NCBI GenBank assembly: GCA_031404815.1
Contig: JANNIH010000059.1
Coordinates: forward strand, 35,244-99,243
Length of the DNA: 64,000 nt
Source: DASYKS01 sp031404815
Lineage (GTDB): Bacteria; Acidobacteriota; Thermoanaerobaculia; Multivoradales; UBA5704
Direction of reading: 5' to 3'
In this document: positions 36,571 through 53,604 of the stretch, piece after piece
How positions within the stretch are numbered: position 1 is the stretch's first letter
How the letters are laid out: every line of letters begins with the position of its first letter
The notes under the pieces: model-generated
Seen by the model: the letters and a program-made list of their open reading frames with translations, nothing else
The model's database searches: none
What the model was told of the DNA's origin: nothing
Made by a program: the position numbers and the translations under genes

Positions 36571-36574
<4 letters not shown>
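35657..36574 (+). CDS. Stand-alone FkbM-family SAM-dependent methyltransferase (gene E)
   Basis: 305 residues, a soluble O-methyltransferase of the FkbM family. The SAM site is FDVGSNIGLFTVFVAR (about residue 50), followed by VFAFEPAPP with the acidic ribose-binding Glu, and the family motif RIDLLKIDVEKSELDVL (about residue 195). It is clearly a paralogue of the methyltransferase domain embedded in the preceding NRPS gene: shared N-terminus (LPDG/MPNG), RRGI/RHGI, FAFEP, ELTFYP/EFTFYP and LLKID-EKSE blocks. The last 35 residues are a basic, probably helical tail. It overlaps both neighbours by ATGA, so it is translated with them. It probably methylates a hydroxyl on the growing peptide, perhaps the oxidised glycine of gene D or another site. 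Confidence 0.92.
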
Positions 36575-41264
<4,690 letters not shown>

Positions 41265-41268
<4 letters not shown>

Positions 41269-44200
41269 CTCCGCCCGCGGTCCAGGGGTTCCCCCTGTCG
41301 ATGCAACAGCGGCGCCTCTGGCAACTGGGCGGCGGCGACACCGGCCTCTTCCGAGGCGCCGCAACTCTCCGCTGTCCGGAGCCGGTCGGACTCGGGAAAT
41401 TGCGGGCTGCGATCGCGGCGGTGGTCGCGGATCACGAGATCCTGCGCACCCGCCTGGTTGCGGTGAGCGGCCTGGCGCTCCCGCTCCAGGTCGTGGCGCC
41501 GGCCGGCGGTTTCGGCTGGAGCGTCGTGGACCGCCGCGCCCTGGCGGCGCGCGCCGGCGCGCGAGGTGTCGATCCGCCGGGCGGGGGATGGGTCGCCTCG
41601 AAACGGCCATCGACCGAAGGGCCGCTCGACGCCCTCCTGGTGCGCGAGGCGGACGGTTCGAGCACCCTTTCCCTCCGCGCGTCCGCGCTGCACGTCGACG
41701 CCGCCGGCCTGAGGAGAGTCCTGGTCGAAGTCGCCGAGCTTGCGGCCGGCGCTCCGTCCCGCGCGGACGAGCCGCTCCAGTACGTCGATTTCGCGGCTTG
41801 GCAGGACGAGGTGCTCGCCGACGAGGAGATGGAGGCCGAACGCGCCCACTGGCTGGGCCTGGATCCGGATCTTCTGCTCGCGACCCGGCCGCCCTACGCC
41901 TTGCCGGCGGGCTCGAACGCCGGAGCCTTCGCGCCGCGCTTCATCGGGCGCGAGGCGCCCTGGCCGGATGCGGCCGGCGGTCCGGCGTCGCGGATCGGGA
42001 CGAGCGGCCACCGCTCCTTCCTGCTCGCCGCCTGGGCCGCGGTGCTGGGACGGACGACCGGCCGCGATCGGCTGGCGATCGGGGTCTACTTCGACGGCCG
42101 GATCGCCGACAGCTTGGCGACCGTGGCCGGACCGGTCGGGCGATCTCTGCCGCTGGTCTGCGATCTCGTCGCGAGCGAGCCTTTTTCAAATCTGGCGGCA
42201 CGGGTCGAGGCCGCCCTTCACGCGGCCGGGGAGCTCCAGGAGTGCTTTGCCTGGGATCAGGCGGCCAACGGCAAGCTCGGCAACGGGACCTACCTCGCCT
42301 GCGGGTTCGAGCTGGTCGCCGCCGACCGCGAGCTGATCGCGGGAGGGGAGAGCCGGTTCCTCCTCTCGGCCGGGTTTGCGCTGGCCGACCGGTGGGAGGC
42401 TTCGCTCCGGGTCCGGCCCTCGGAGGGCGCGATCCATTTCGAGCTCGGCTATGACGCCGGGCGTTTCGCGCCCGGGCAGGCCGCGCGACTGCTCGGCCAG
42501 GTGGAGACCCTGTGGCGTTGCGCCGGCCGCAGTCCCGAAACGCCGATTGGCGATCTCGACTTGCTTGCCGCGGAGGACCGCGAGGCCGTGCGGCGGCTCA
42601 ACGACGCCGCGGACGAGACGACGAGCGAGGCGACGATACCCGGAGAAGTGGCTGCGGCGCTCGCCCGCTCTCCGCACCGGATCGCCCTGGTTCAGGGGAG
42701 CCTGCATCTGAGCGCCGGTTGGCTCGACCGCGCCGTCGAGGCCCTCGCGCGGCGGCTGCGCTCCCTCGGGCTGGGTGTCGAGGATCGCGTGGCGGTCTGC
42801 GCCGAGCGTACGCCGGAGCTGGTCGTGGGTTTGCTGGCGATCCTGCGCGCGGGGGCGGCCTACGTACCGCTCGATCCGGAAGCTCCCGCCGAGCGGCTGG
42901 AGGACATGCTCGAAGACTCGAGGTCAGCGCTGCTGTGGCTCGGGGTCGGTGCGCCCGCGGTGCTCGCCAAGCGAGCCGCGGCTCATTCTCTCGCCGACGA
43001 GATCGGCGCGGCGCTTGCGACCGCGGCCGAAGGCGGCGCGCCGCTTCCTCCGGTCGATCCCGATACCTTGGCTTACACGATCTACACCTCGGGCTCGACC
43101 GGCCGGCCGAAGGGTGTCGCGATGAGCCATCGGGGCATCTTCAATCGCCTCGACTGGATGCGACGGGAGGGCTTGGTCGGCGACGGCGATTGCGTGCTGC
43201 AAAAGACGCCGGCCGTCTTCGACGCCTCGATCTGGGAGCTGTTCCTGCCGCTCCTGCTCGGCGCGCGCATGGTGCTCGCAGCACATGCGGCCCACCGCGA
43301 CGCCGCGGCGCTGGTCTTGGCGACGATCGAGGAAGGGATCACGGTGCTCCAGGTCGTGCCGTCCCTGCTGGCGGTGCTGGTCGCCGAGCCGCGGCTCGAA
43401 GAGGCCCGGAGCTTAAGGCGACTGTTCGCCGGGGGAGAGGCCCTCCCTCCCGACGTCGCGCGCCGATTCCGCGAACGGAGCCGCGCCGAGCTCCACAACA
43501 CCTACGGCCCGACCGAATGCGCGATCGACGCCACCCACCTCCGTTGCACCGACCTGGCGATCGAGCAGCCCGCGATGCCGATCGGCCGATCGATCGCCAA
43601 CGTTTCGGTCTATGTCGTCGACGGCCACGGCGCGCTCGCGGTTCCGGGCCTGGAAGGGGAGCTCATGGTCGGGGGTGTCGGACTCGCCCGCGCCTATGTC
43701 GGACGCGCCGACCTCACCGCCGAACGGTTCGTCCCCGATCCGTTCGGCTCGCTTGGCGGGGCCCGGCTCTATCGCACCGGCGACCGGGTCCGGCTCGGCG
43801 GGGAGGGGACCCTCGACTACCTCGGCAGGATGGACGGCCAGGTCAAGATCCGCGGCTACCGGGTCGAGCCGGGGGAGGTCGAGGCGCTCCTCCGCGAGGT
43901 GCCCGGGGTGCGCGAGGCGGTGGTCGTCGCACCCGAGGATCCCGCGCGCGGTCGTTGGCTGTCGGCGTTTTTCGTCGCCGAGCCGGAGGCCGCCGATCTC
44001 GATGCCGACCCGCTCGTGCGCCATCTTTCGGCCCGCCTGCCCGCGGTCATGATGCCGGCCCGGTTCGAGCGCCTGACCGAGCTGCCCCGGCTGGCGGGAG
44101 GCAAGCTCGATCGCCGTTCCCTCACCGAGCGGGCGGCGAAGCTCTCGGCCGAGCCCGAGGACGCGGCGGCGCCCGAAGGACCGGTCGAAGAGCTGGTGGC

Positions 44201-47200
44201 AGGGATCTGGTCGGAGCTGCTCGGGGTCGGCCCGGTAGCCGCGACGGCCAATTTCTTCGCCCTGGGCGGCCATTCCCTGCTCGCCACCCAGACGGTCTCC
44301 CGCGTCCGGGCGGCGATCGGCGTGGAGGTCCCCCTGATCGCGCTGTTTCAAGCTCCGACGGTGCGGCAGTTCGCGGCGCGCGTCGAAGAGGCGCGCCGGT
44401 CGGGAATCGAGCCGGTGCCTCCGATCGAACCGCAGGAGCGCTCGGGGGATCCTCCGCTGTCGTTCGCCCAACAGCGCCTGTGGCTCCTCGCCTCGCTCGA
44501 TCCCGGATCGGTCGCCTATCACCTTGCGCTGGCATTTCGGCTCGGCGGCGCCTTGGACCGGGCCGCGTTCCGGCGCAGCTTGCAGGCGATCGTCGATCGC
44601 CACGAGATCCTGCGCACGACCTTCCCGGATGCCGACGGCGTCGCCGTGCAGCGGGTCGAGCCTGCCGCGCCGATCCGCATCCCGACGGTGGATTACGAGG
44701 GGCTCCCCTCGGCGCTCGGCGACCGGCATGCCCGCGGCGCGTTTGCCGCGGCGATCGAGCGCCCGTTCGACCTCGCGGAAGGACCGCTGTGGCGCTGCCT
44801 TCTGGTCCGTCATGGCAAGGCGGAGCACTCGGTGGTGCTCGCGCTCCACCACATCATCTGGGACGGCTGGTCGTCCGAGGTTCTCTTGGGGGAGTTCGCG
44901 CGCCACTACGCGGCTTTTGCCGCGGGCGCGGACGCCTCGCCGCTGCCGGCCCTGCCGATCCAGTACGCGGACTTCGCGCTCTGGCAGCGCCGTTGGTTGA
45001 CCGGCTCGGAGCTCGAACGCCAGCTCGCCTATTGGCGCGGGCGGCTGGGCGGCGCTCTGCCGGTCCTCGAGCTGCCGACCGATCGAGCGCGGCCGATGAC
45101 GCCGAGCTACGCGGGGCGGCGCCGATCCTTGGGCTGGCCGGCGAGCTCCGTCGCGGGCTTGATCCGCCTGGGCCGAGAGTCGGACTCGACCCTGTTCATG
45201 ACGCTGCTCGCCGGGCTGGTCGCCGTCCTCGCGCGCTACGGCCGGCAGGACGACGTCACCGTCGGCAGTCCGATCGCCAACCGCGCCCGGATCGAGCTGG
45301 AGGGGCTGCTCGGGTTCTTCGCCAACACCTTGACGCTGCGTGTCCAAGCTCCGCCCGGGGAGTCGTTCGGCGGGCTTCTGCGCCACGCGAGAGAGGCCTG
45401 CCTCGGCGCTTCGCTCCACCAGGATTTGCCGTTCGAGCGCATCCTGGAGGAGGTCGCGCCCGAGCGCGACCTCTCCCGGGCGCCGTTGTTTCAAGTGATG
45501 CTGGTGCTGCAGAACGCGCAGCGCCGGCGCCACGCTCTGGGGAACCTGCGCTTGGAGCCGGTCGAGGCGACGACGAACAGCGCCAAGTTCGACCTGACCC
45601 TCGACCTGCTCGAAGAGCGCGGCGAGATCCGCGGCGAGATCGAGTACGCCCTCGACCTCTTCGATCCGTCGACCGTCGCCCGATTCGAGGGGCACCTGCG
45701 GCGGCTGCTCGAAGCTGCGGCTGAGCACCCGGAGCATCGCCTGACCGACCTGCCTTGGATGGCGCCTGGGGAAGTCGGCCAGCTGGTCGCGGAATGGAAC
45801 GACCGGCGCCGGGCGGCGCCCGCCATCCCGGTGCTTTCGAGGTTCTTGGCCGCGGCGGCGGATTCCCCGGAAGCGGTGGCGGTGGTATGGCGGGACCGGC
45901 ATCTGACGTTCGGCGAGCTGGCCTTTTCGGCCGCCCGGCTGGCCGCGCGACTGATCGAACGGGGCGTGGGGGTGGAGGATCGGGTTGCGCTCTGCCTGGA
46001 GCCGAGCTTGGAGCTGCCGGCCGCCTTGCTCGGCGTTTGGCAGGCGGGTGCCGCGTACGTGCCGGTCGATCCGCGGTATCCGGCGCAGAGGCTGGCGGCG
46101 ATGGCCGAAGACGCCGGCTGGGTGGTGCAGGTCACCGAGCCTGGGTTGGGAGACCGGCTTCCAGAGGGGGCGCAGACCGTGTTTCTGTCGAGCCTCTCGG
46201 CGGAGATGGCCGACGGGACCCCAAGGTCGTCCACCCAACCGATCCCGGAGAGCCTGGCTTACGTCCTGTTCACCTCGGGTTCCACCGGGCGTCCGAAAGG
46301 GGTGCAGGTCGCTCACTGCCAACTGGCCGCCCTGCTGGAGGCCGCCTGTCGGCGCTTGGGCTTCGAGGAAGGGGAGCGGCCGCGGATGCCGGCTTCGACC
46401 TCGCTCTCGTTCGACATCTCGGGACTGGAGAATTTCCTGCCCTTGATCCTCGGCGGCGTGGTCGTGATGGTCGATCGCGAGGTGGCGGTCGATGGGCGGA
46501 GGCTGGCGACGCTCGCGGCCGAGGAGGCGGTCACCGTTCTCCAGGCCACCCCGGCAGGCTGGCGCCTGTTGCTCGAAGGGGGCTGGCAAGGGGCGCGAGG
46601 CCTGCGCGCGATCTGCGGCGGAGAGGCGTGGTCGCGGCCCCTGGCGGAGGCGATCGGCGCGCGGGCGGCGTCGGTTTGGAACGGCTACGGTCCGACCGAG
46701 ACGACGATCTATTCGTCGTTCGAGCGGGTGCCGATCGGGATCGACCAGCCGCTGTCGATCGGCCGGCCGCTCGCCGGAACGGCGTGCCATGTGTTGGACC
46801 CGGAGCTGCGGCCCCTGCCGATCGGAGTGGCGGGGGAGCTGTGGATCGGCGGACGAGGTGTCGCCCGGGGCTATCTGCGGCGGCCGGACCTGACCGCGGA
46901 GCGCTTCTTGCCGGACCCTTGGGCCGACGAGCCGGGGGCGCGGCTGTATCGCACCGGCGACCTGGTGCGCCGACGACCCGACGGGCGCCTGGTTTTCCTC
47001 GGTCGCGTCGATCACCAGGTGAAGGTGCGCGGATTTCGCATCGAGCTCGGAGAGGTCGAGGCGGCTCTGCTCATCGACCCGGCGGTTCGGCAGGCCCTGG
47101 CCCTGGTTCACGAAAGCGGCACCGACGGTGCGCTTCTTGCGGCCTATGCCGTCGCGGAACCGGGCGCCGTGATCGATGTGCGCGCGTTGCTGGAGAGGGC

Positions 47201-49046
47201 GCGGACGCGGGTGCCGGAGTTCATGATCCCCGGGGCGATCGTGGTGCTCGAGGCGTTTCCTCTGACTCCGAACGGCAAAGTGGATCGTCGCGCGCTCCCC
47301 GCTCCCGCGCGCGCCCCTCTGGCGGGCGACCGCCGTGCCCGGTCGCCGATCGAGGATCTGCTCGCGACGTTCTACTGCGATCTTTTAGGGCTCGACGACG
47401 TCTCCACCGAGGACGGTTTCTTCGCCCTGGGCGGACATTCGCTGCTCGCGGCGCGCCTCGCCTCGCGCATTCGCCGGTCGTTCGACGTCGAGCTGCCGCT
47501 GGCGGCGATCTTCGAACAGCCGACGATCGCCGGCCTCGCCCGGATCGTGGCGAACCGGCGCGGCGGCGGAGAGGCGACGATTGAACCGGTCGAACGGATC
47601 GACAGAAACGAGGATCTGCCGCTGTCGTATCCGCAGGAGCGGCTCTGGTTCCTCGGCCGGCTCGACCCATCGCTCACGGCGTACCACCTGGTCTCCGCCC
47701 TGCGGTTGCGCGGGCCGCTCAAGATGTCGGTTTTCAACGCTGCGTACAGCGCGCTGGTGGCGCGCCACGAGGCGCTGCGCACCCGCATCGTCGAGGTTCG
47801 AGGTCGCGGCGTTCAGCGCGTGAGCCCGCCCGGCGACCTTTTCGTCCCGCTCCTCGATCTCGCCGGCCTGGGGGCCTCGGCGCGCGCCACGGAGGTCGAG
47901 CGCGCCGGCTACGCTCTGTCGTGCCGGCCCTTCGATCTCGGCGCGGGGCGTCCGCTGCGGATCGCCTTGCTGCGCCTAAGGAGCGAGGACTTCGGATTGA
48001 TCCTGATCGTCCATCACATCCTGGCCGACGGGCAATCGCTGGAGATCTTGGCGCACGACCTCGCGGCGCTCTACCGGAGCCTTGAGGCGGGGGCGCGACC
48101 CGACCTGCCGCCGCTCCCGGTGCAGTACGCGGACTTCGCCTCCTGGCAGCGGAAACTGCTCGAAGGTGAACGCTCTCGGACCCTGGCGGAATTCTGGCTC
48201 GCCGAGCTTGCCGACGCGCCGGAGGTCATGCCGCTGCCGAACGATCGCCCGAGGCCGACGGTCCAAAGGCATCGCGGCGCGCAGATCGCGTTCGCCGCCG
48301 CCTCCGACCTGTCGGAGGCCCTGCTTCGCCTGGCGCGGCGAGAAGGCTCCACGTTGTTCATGGTACTGCTTGCCGCTTTCAAAGCGCTGCTCCATGCGCG
48401 GACGGGCGGCACGGATCTGGTGATCGGCACCCCGGTCGCCTATCGCCCGTTGCTGGAGCTGGAGCCGGTGGTCGGCTTTTTCGTCAACACCCTGCCGTTG
48501 CGTTCCGATCTCCGGGGCGATCCTTCGTTCACCGAGCTGCTGGGTCGAATTCGCGGCTCCGTGCTCGATGCGTTCGCGCACCAGGACCTGCCCTTCGACC
48601 GGTTGGTCGGCCTGCTGCGCCGCGAACGGACGCTGGGGTACAACCCCTTGTTCCAGGTCGGGTTCACGTTTCTCGCCCGCCCCGACGCGCCGCCTTCGCT
48701 CGGCGCCATCAAGGTGGGACCGCTCGATCTGCCGGTACGGACGACGCCGTTCGACCTCAACCTGGTGGTTGCCGACCTCGCGGCAGGGCTCGAAGGCTCG
48801 CTGCAGTTCAATTCCGATCTCTTCAACCGCTCGACCGTAGAAGGTCTGGTGAGCGACCTCGAAGCGATCTTGGGTCATGTCGCGGGCGCGCCGGATTGCC
48901 GATTGAGCGAGCTGGTCCGGACGCTGGGAGCGCTGGCCGAGGAGCGGCGAGCCGCCGAGCGGCTGGCGCTGTCCGAAGGTGGCCGCCAGCTCTTTGCGCG
49001 GCGAGTCCTGCGGTCGCAGGAAGAACCGCCGGGGATCAATCCGTGA
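41265..49046 (+). CDS. NRPS C*-A-PCP-C-A-PCP-C (gene G)
   Basis: 2593 residues, two elongation modules. Residues 1-430 are a degenerate condensation domain (C*): PLSMQQRRLW opening, but SALHVDA in place of HHxxxDG, so the catalytic His is missing; ECFAWDQ stands where normal domains have HQDLPFE. First A: TSGSTGRPKG at 604, NTYGPTE at 745, code DAWQFGTIDK, one change from Gln. PCP near 1000. Middle C with HHIIWDG near 1196. Second A: TSGSTGRPKG near 1666, NGYGPTE at 1806, code DILQIGGIYK, in the Gly-like group but not assignable. PCP near 2055. Terminal C (about 2105-2540) with HHILADG, having no A domain of its own. The first A's A10 motif is AGGKLDRR rather than NGKLDRR; its Lys is kept. 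The stop is followed by 58 bases before gene H. Confidence 0.94.
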
Positions 49047-49104
49047 ACGGGGGAAATGTCTCTTTCCGAGGAGCTGATCGCACCCTGTCTCTAATGGGGC
49101 TGAG

Positions 49105-52100
49105 ATGCAAATAAAAATCCAGGGAACGGTCCTTTCTCCTCAACAGCAGACGGCGTTCCAGGCTTACGCCTCTCGCGGCTGCCGAATCCCGCGCGTCTGG
49201 TGCCTGCTGGCGGTAGACGGCGAGCTGGATTCGGCGCTCTTGCACCACCGGCTGGAGCGTGCCGTGAGCCGTCACGAGGCGTTGCGGGCGAGGTTCCGTT
49301 ACGCCGTGGGTCTCACCCTGCCGCTTCAGGATTTTCCGGTCGAGGGGCACGTGACGTGGCTTGGCGGGGAGACGGCGTCGTCGCTTGAATCGGCGGTGGC
49401 CTTCCCTGTGGATGCGGAAGGACAGCCGTCGGTGGTCGCGGCATCGTTTGCGTGTGCGGCGAGCGGCGAGCGGCGGCTGGCGTTGGCGGTGTCGGCGCTC
49501 GCGGCGGACGCCGCGAGCCTCGCGCTTCTCGTCCGCGTCCTGGGCGGCGAGGGCGAAGAGGGAGAAGAGAACGAGCCCCCGCAGTACGGCGACGTGGCCG
49601 GGTGGTGGCACGACGTGCTCGCCGGTGAAGAGTCCGGGCGCGCCGCCGAGATCTGGCAAGGGGCGACCGGCCCCGCCCTCGCCTTGCCGTGGGAGAGGGC
49701 GGAAGGGTGGCGCGAGCCCCTGCGGTTGCGCCGACTGAGCGGCAGCCCGCAGCCGGACCTCGCGGCCTCGGTGGCCGCCGCCGCCGCGGCGCTGGGCGCC
49801 GACGAGGACATCGTGGTCGGCGCGCTCTGGCGGGCGCTCCTTTCCCGCCATGCCGAGGGCCGCGAGGGAGCGATCGAAGCCGCGTTCTCCGGCCGGCGTT
49901 TTCAGGAGCTCGACTCGGCGATCGGCCTGTACGTCCGCTTTCTTCCGCTCCGGGTCGGCGGCGAAGCGAGCGAGTCTCTGCGCGATTGGGTTCGGCGTTG
50001 CGCAGCAGCTCATCAGGAGGCCGAGATCTGGCAGGACCACTATCCGCCGAAGCCCGCCGACGGGCCGGCCGGCGGCTACGCCTTCGACTTTCTGGAGGAG
50101 ATGCCGGCCGTCCGGTGCGGCGACGCCACGATCAGGCCGCTCGACTATGACGCTCCGATCCTTCCTCACGTGGCGCGGCTTTCGGTGCGCCGCCAAGCCG
50201 AGGGGCTTCGCCTGAGCCTGTGCTACGACCAAGCGCGCCTGCCGGAGCCGGCGGCGCGCTGCCTGGTCGGCCAACTGGAGGTCCTGATCCGGCAGGCCGC
50301 TCGGGCGCCCGACGCGCCCTTGTCGTCCTTCAACCTCTTGGGACCGTCGGAGCGGAGCGAGTTGCTCTTCGAGCGCAACGCGACCTCGGCCGATTTCTCC
50401 CCGACGACGCTTCACGAGGCGGTGCTTCGCCAGGCCCTGGCGACGCCCGAACGGATCGCCGTGGTTCTCGGCGACCGCCATCTGTCGTACCGCGAATTGG
50501 CACGACGCGCGGAGGGCGTGGCCGGGGGTCTCTCGCGGCGCGGCATCGTTCCCGAGGCGCGAGTCGGCATCCGGGTCGAGCGCTCGCCGGAGATGGTGGT
50601 CTCGATTCTCGGCACTCTCCTGGCTGGAGCCGCGTATCTGCCGTTGGATTCCGGAACCCCGAAGGAGCGTCTCGACTTCATGCTGGCGGATGCCGAAGCC
50701 GGCCTGATCCTGGTTTCCGGCGCCGAGAGCCGCGAACTGCCGGTGTCGATTCCCAACCTTTCGGTCGATGCCATGGGAGCGTGCGAGGTAGGGGAGCCGG
50801 GCGCCGCTCGGGCCGGTGAGGTCGGGCTCGACCGGCTGGCCTACGTCATCTACACCTCGGGCTCGACGGGTCGGCCCAAGGGCGTGATGGTGAGCCATGG
50901 CGCGATCGCCAATCGATTGTTGTGGATGCAGAGCACCCAGCCTTTCGGCGAGCGCGACGCGATCGTGAACAAGACGCCGATCAGCTTCGACGCTTCGATC
51001 TGGGAGATCTTCTCGCCATTGATTTGTGGCGCGCGCCTGGTGCTGGTCGAACCGGGCGGGCATCAGGACATGGCGCACCTGGCGGCGGTCGTCGCCCGTC
51101 ATCAGGTGACGGCGTTGCAGCTGGTGCCCAGCCTCCTCCGATCGTTCCTCGATCGACCCGAAAGCGCGGATCTCGGCACCCTGCGCCGGGTGTATTGTGG
51201 CGGAGAGGCGCTGGCGGCCGACCTCGTCGCCCGCTTCTTCGGCCGGTTCGGCGACGCCGTCGAGCTGCACAACTTGTACGGCCCGACCGAAACCTCGATC
51301 GACGCCGCGTACCACCGGTGTACCCGGCGACCCGGGCGGGTGCCGATCGGACGGCCGATTGCGAACCTACGCCTGCTGGTCGTCGATCCGGCGCTGGAGC
51401 CCGTGAGTTGCGGCGCCCAGGGGGAGCTCGCCGTCGGTGGCTTCGGGCTCGCGCGGGGATACCTCGGGCGTTCCGACCTGACCGCGGAGCGCTTCGTGCC
51501 CGATCCGTTCTCCGGCCTTCCCGGGGAGCGGCTCTATCGCACGGGAGACCTCGCGAGCCCTCATCCGGAGGGCTTCATCGACTATCGCGGGCGCGCCGAC
51601 GGTCAGGTCAAGATTCGCGGCGTGCGCGTCGAGCCGGGCGAGGTCGAAGCGGTCCTGCGAGAGCATTCGGAGGTTCTCGAGGCGGTGGTGGGCGTTCGTT
51701 TCGAACGCGGCACCGACCGGCTGGTCGGTTGGATCATGCCGCAACCGGGGAGCCGGTGCGATCACCGCGAGCTGCGCGCCTACCTGCGCGCCAGACTGCC
51801 GGAGGTCATGGTGCCTTCGGTTCTTTCCCGGCTGGAAGCCTTGCCCCGCACGGTGTCCGGAAAGGTCGATCGCGCGGCGTTGTCGGCGCCGGATTGGAGC
51901 GAGGGATCGGCGGAGCCGGCCGCCGCGCCGATCACGCCGACCGCCGAGATCCTCGCCGGGATCTGGACCGACGTGCTGGGCCTGCAAAAGGTCGGTCAAA
52001 GGGACAATTTTTTCGAGATCGGCGGCGATTCGATCCTCAGCCTGCAGGTGATCGCCCGGGCGGCCGATTTCGGGATCGAGCTTTCCGCCCGCGAGATGTT

Positions 52101-53604
52101 CCAGCATCAGACGGTCGAGGCGCTCGCCGGAGCGGCCTCTGCCAAACGAACGGGCGCGAGCCCGATCGCGCGGGCGGCGCCAGGTGACCTCTACCCGGTC
52201 TCCTTCCCGCAAGAGCATCTCTGGTTTCTCGATCAGATCGATCCGGAGGGGGCGGCGTACAACATCCCGAGCGCGATCGAATTCTCCGGCCGATTCGACG
52301 TGGCGAGCCTCGCCGGAGCGATGACCGAGATCGTCCGCAGGCATCAAACGCTGCGGACGGTGTTTGAAAGCGTCGACGGGAGGCCGTGGCAGAGGGTGCT
52401 GCCGGCCGAACCGGCGCCGCTGCCGGTGCTCTGCCTCGCCAGGCTGCCGGCCGAGCGGGCGCAGGCGGAAGGTAGGCGGATTTCCGCCGCCCAGGCGCGC
52501 GGCGGCTTCGACCTCGCCCGCGGTCCCGTGTGGCGCCTGTGGATCGTGCGCATGGAGGCTCACCGGCACCTGGTGGCGTTCGCCGTCCACCATGTCGCGA
52601 GCGACGGCTGGTCGATGGAGGTTCTGACCCGGGAGCTTCTCGCGCTGTACGTGGCGCTCGGCGACGGTCGCCCGTCGCCGCTGCCGCCGCTGCCGATCCA
52701 ATATGTCGACTTTGCTACCTGGCAACGCGACCGGCTCGCCGGATCGCGCCTTGAAGAACAGCTCGCTTTCTGGCGGCAGCGGCTGGCCGGGGCGCCGAGC
52801 GAGATCGCCTTGCCCTTCGATCGTTCCCTTTCGAGGGCCACGGGATGGCGAGGCGCGATCCACGAATTCGAGATCGAAGCGGACGTCGCGGCCGGCCTGC
52901 GGCGGTTGGCGCGGGTGGAAGGCGCGACGCTCTTCATGGTCGCCGTCGCTTGTTTCGATGCGCTGCTCGCCAACTGGTGCGGCGAGACCGATCTGGTGGT
53001 CGGAACCGATCTCGCGGGTCGCGACCAACCCGAAACTCAAGGGTTGATCGGCTTTTTCGTCAACCAAACGGTCCTCAGGGTCGATGCCGGCGGGAACCCG
53101 ACGCTGCGCCAGCTCGTGTCTCGGGTGAAGGACGCCGCGTTGGCGGCCTACGAGCACGCCGACGTTCCCTTCTCGGCCTTGGTCAAGCTGCTGGCCCCGA
53201 ACCGCGAGCTGGCGCGCAGCCCGTTGTTTCAGGTCAAGCTGGTGTTGCAGACCCAGCGGCCGCCGGCAATCCCGATCGACGGCGTCTCGATCCGCGCCGT
53301 CGAGGCCGAGACCGGAGCCGCGAAATTCGACCTGCTGCTCAATCTGGTCCAGGGCGCCGGAGCGATGCTCGGTTCGCTCGAGTATCGCACCGACCTGTTC
53401 GAGACCGACACCGCGGAGTGGTTCGGTGCGGCGTTTGCGGCCGCCGCGCGCGGGGTCGCGGAGACGCCGGACCTGCGCCTTTCCGATCTCGCCGAGATCC
53501 TTCGCGAGGGGGATCTAGAACGTGCGCGGCGGCGCGCGGTGGCGTTGGATGAGCTTCGGGGCCGCAGCCTGCGGACGGCGCGGCGACAGGCGGTTGCGGT
53601 ATGA
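49105..53604 (+). CDS. NRPS C*-A-PCP-C (gene H)
   Basis: 1499 residues. C* (1-420) opens VLSPQQQTAF and has SALAADA in place of HHxxxDG, with GLYVRFLPLR for the usual GFFVNTLPLR. A about 445-940: TSGSTGRPKG near 580, FDASIWEIF, NLYGPTE near 723; code DAWQYGLIDK, one change from Gln. The PCP near 972 reads IGGDSILSLQV followed by MFQHQTVEALA, the sequence type that normally precedes an epimerase, yet a C domain (about 1030-1460, HHVASDG intact) follows directly. The terminal C again lacks its own A domain. The C-terminal tail DELRGRSLRTARRQAVAV is basic and helical. The start ATG has only a weak upstream GGGGC. The stop overlaps the ATG of gene I (ATGA). Confidence 0.93.
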   Translation: MQIKIQGTVLSPQQQTAFQAYASRGCRIPRVWCLLAVDGELDSALLHHRLERAVSRHEALRARFRYAVGLTLPLQDFPVEGHVTWLGGETASSLESAVAFPVDAEGQPSVVAASFACAASGERRLALAVSALAADAASLALLVRVLGGEGEEGEENEPPQYGDVAGWWHDVLAGEESGRAAEIWQGATGPALALPWERAEGWREPLRLRRLSGSPQPDLAASVAAAAAALGADEDIVVGALWRALLSRHAEGREGAIEAAFSGRRFQELDSAIGLYVRFLPLRVGGEASESLRDWVRRCAAAHQEAEIWQDHYPPKPADGPAGGYAFDFLEEMPAVRCGDATIRPLDYDAPILPHVARLSVRRQAEGLRLSLCYDQARLPEPAARCLVGQLEVLIRQAARAPDAPLSSFNLLGPSERSELLFERNATSADFSPTTLHEAVLRQALATPERIAVVLGDRHLSYRELARRAEGVAGGLSRRGIVPEARVGIRVERSPEMVVSILGTLLAGAAYLPLDSGTPKERLDFMLADAEAGLILVSGAESRELPVSIPNLSVDAMGACEVGEPGAARAGEVGLDRLAYVIYTSGSTGRPKGVMVSHGAIANRLLWMQSTQPFGERDAIVNKTPISFDASIWEIFSPLICGARLVLVEPGGHQDMAHLAAVVARHQVTALQLVPSLLRSFLDRPESADLGTLRRVYCGGEALAADLVARFFGRFGDAVELHNLYGPTETSIDAAYHRCTRRPGRVPIGRPIANLRLLVVDPALEPVSCGAQGELAVGGFGLARGYLGRSDLTAERFVPDPFSGLPGERLYRTGDLASPHPEGFIDYRGRADGQVKIRGVRVEPGEVEAVLREHSEVLEAVVGVRFERGTDRLVGWIMPQPGSRCDHRELRAYLRARLPEVMVPSVLSRLEALPRTVSGKVDRAALSAPDWSEGSAEPAAAPITPTAEILAGIWTDVLGLQKVGQRDNFFEIGGDSILSLQVIARAADFGIELSAREMFQHQTVEALAGAASAKRTGASPIARAAPGDLYPVSFPQEHLWFLDQIDPEGAAYNIPSAIEFSGRFDVASLAGAMTEIVRRHQTLRTVFESVDGRPWQRVLPAEPAPLPVLCLARLPAERAQAEGRRISAAQARGGFDLARGPVWRLWIVRMEAHRHLVAFAVHHVASDGWSMEVLTRELLALYVALGDGRPSPLPPLPIQYVDFATWQRDRLAGSRLEEQLAFWRQRLAGAPSEIALPFDRSLSRATGWRGAIHEFEIEADVAAGLRRLARVEGATLFMVAVACFDALLANWCGETDLVVGTDLAGRDQPETQGLIGFFVNQTVLRVDAGGNPTLRQLVSRVKDAALAAYEHADVPFSALVKLLAPNRELARSPLFQVKLVLQTQRPPAIPIDGVSIRAVEAETGAAKFDLLLNLVQGAGAMLGSLEYRTDLFETDTAEWFGAAFAAAARGVAETPDLRLSDLAEILREGDLERARRRAVALDELRGRSLRTARRQAVAV

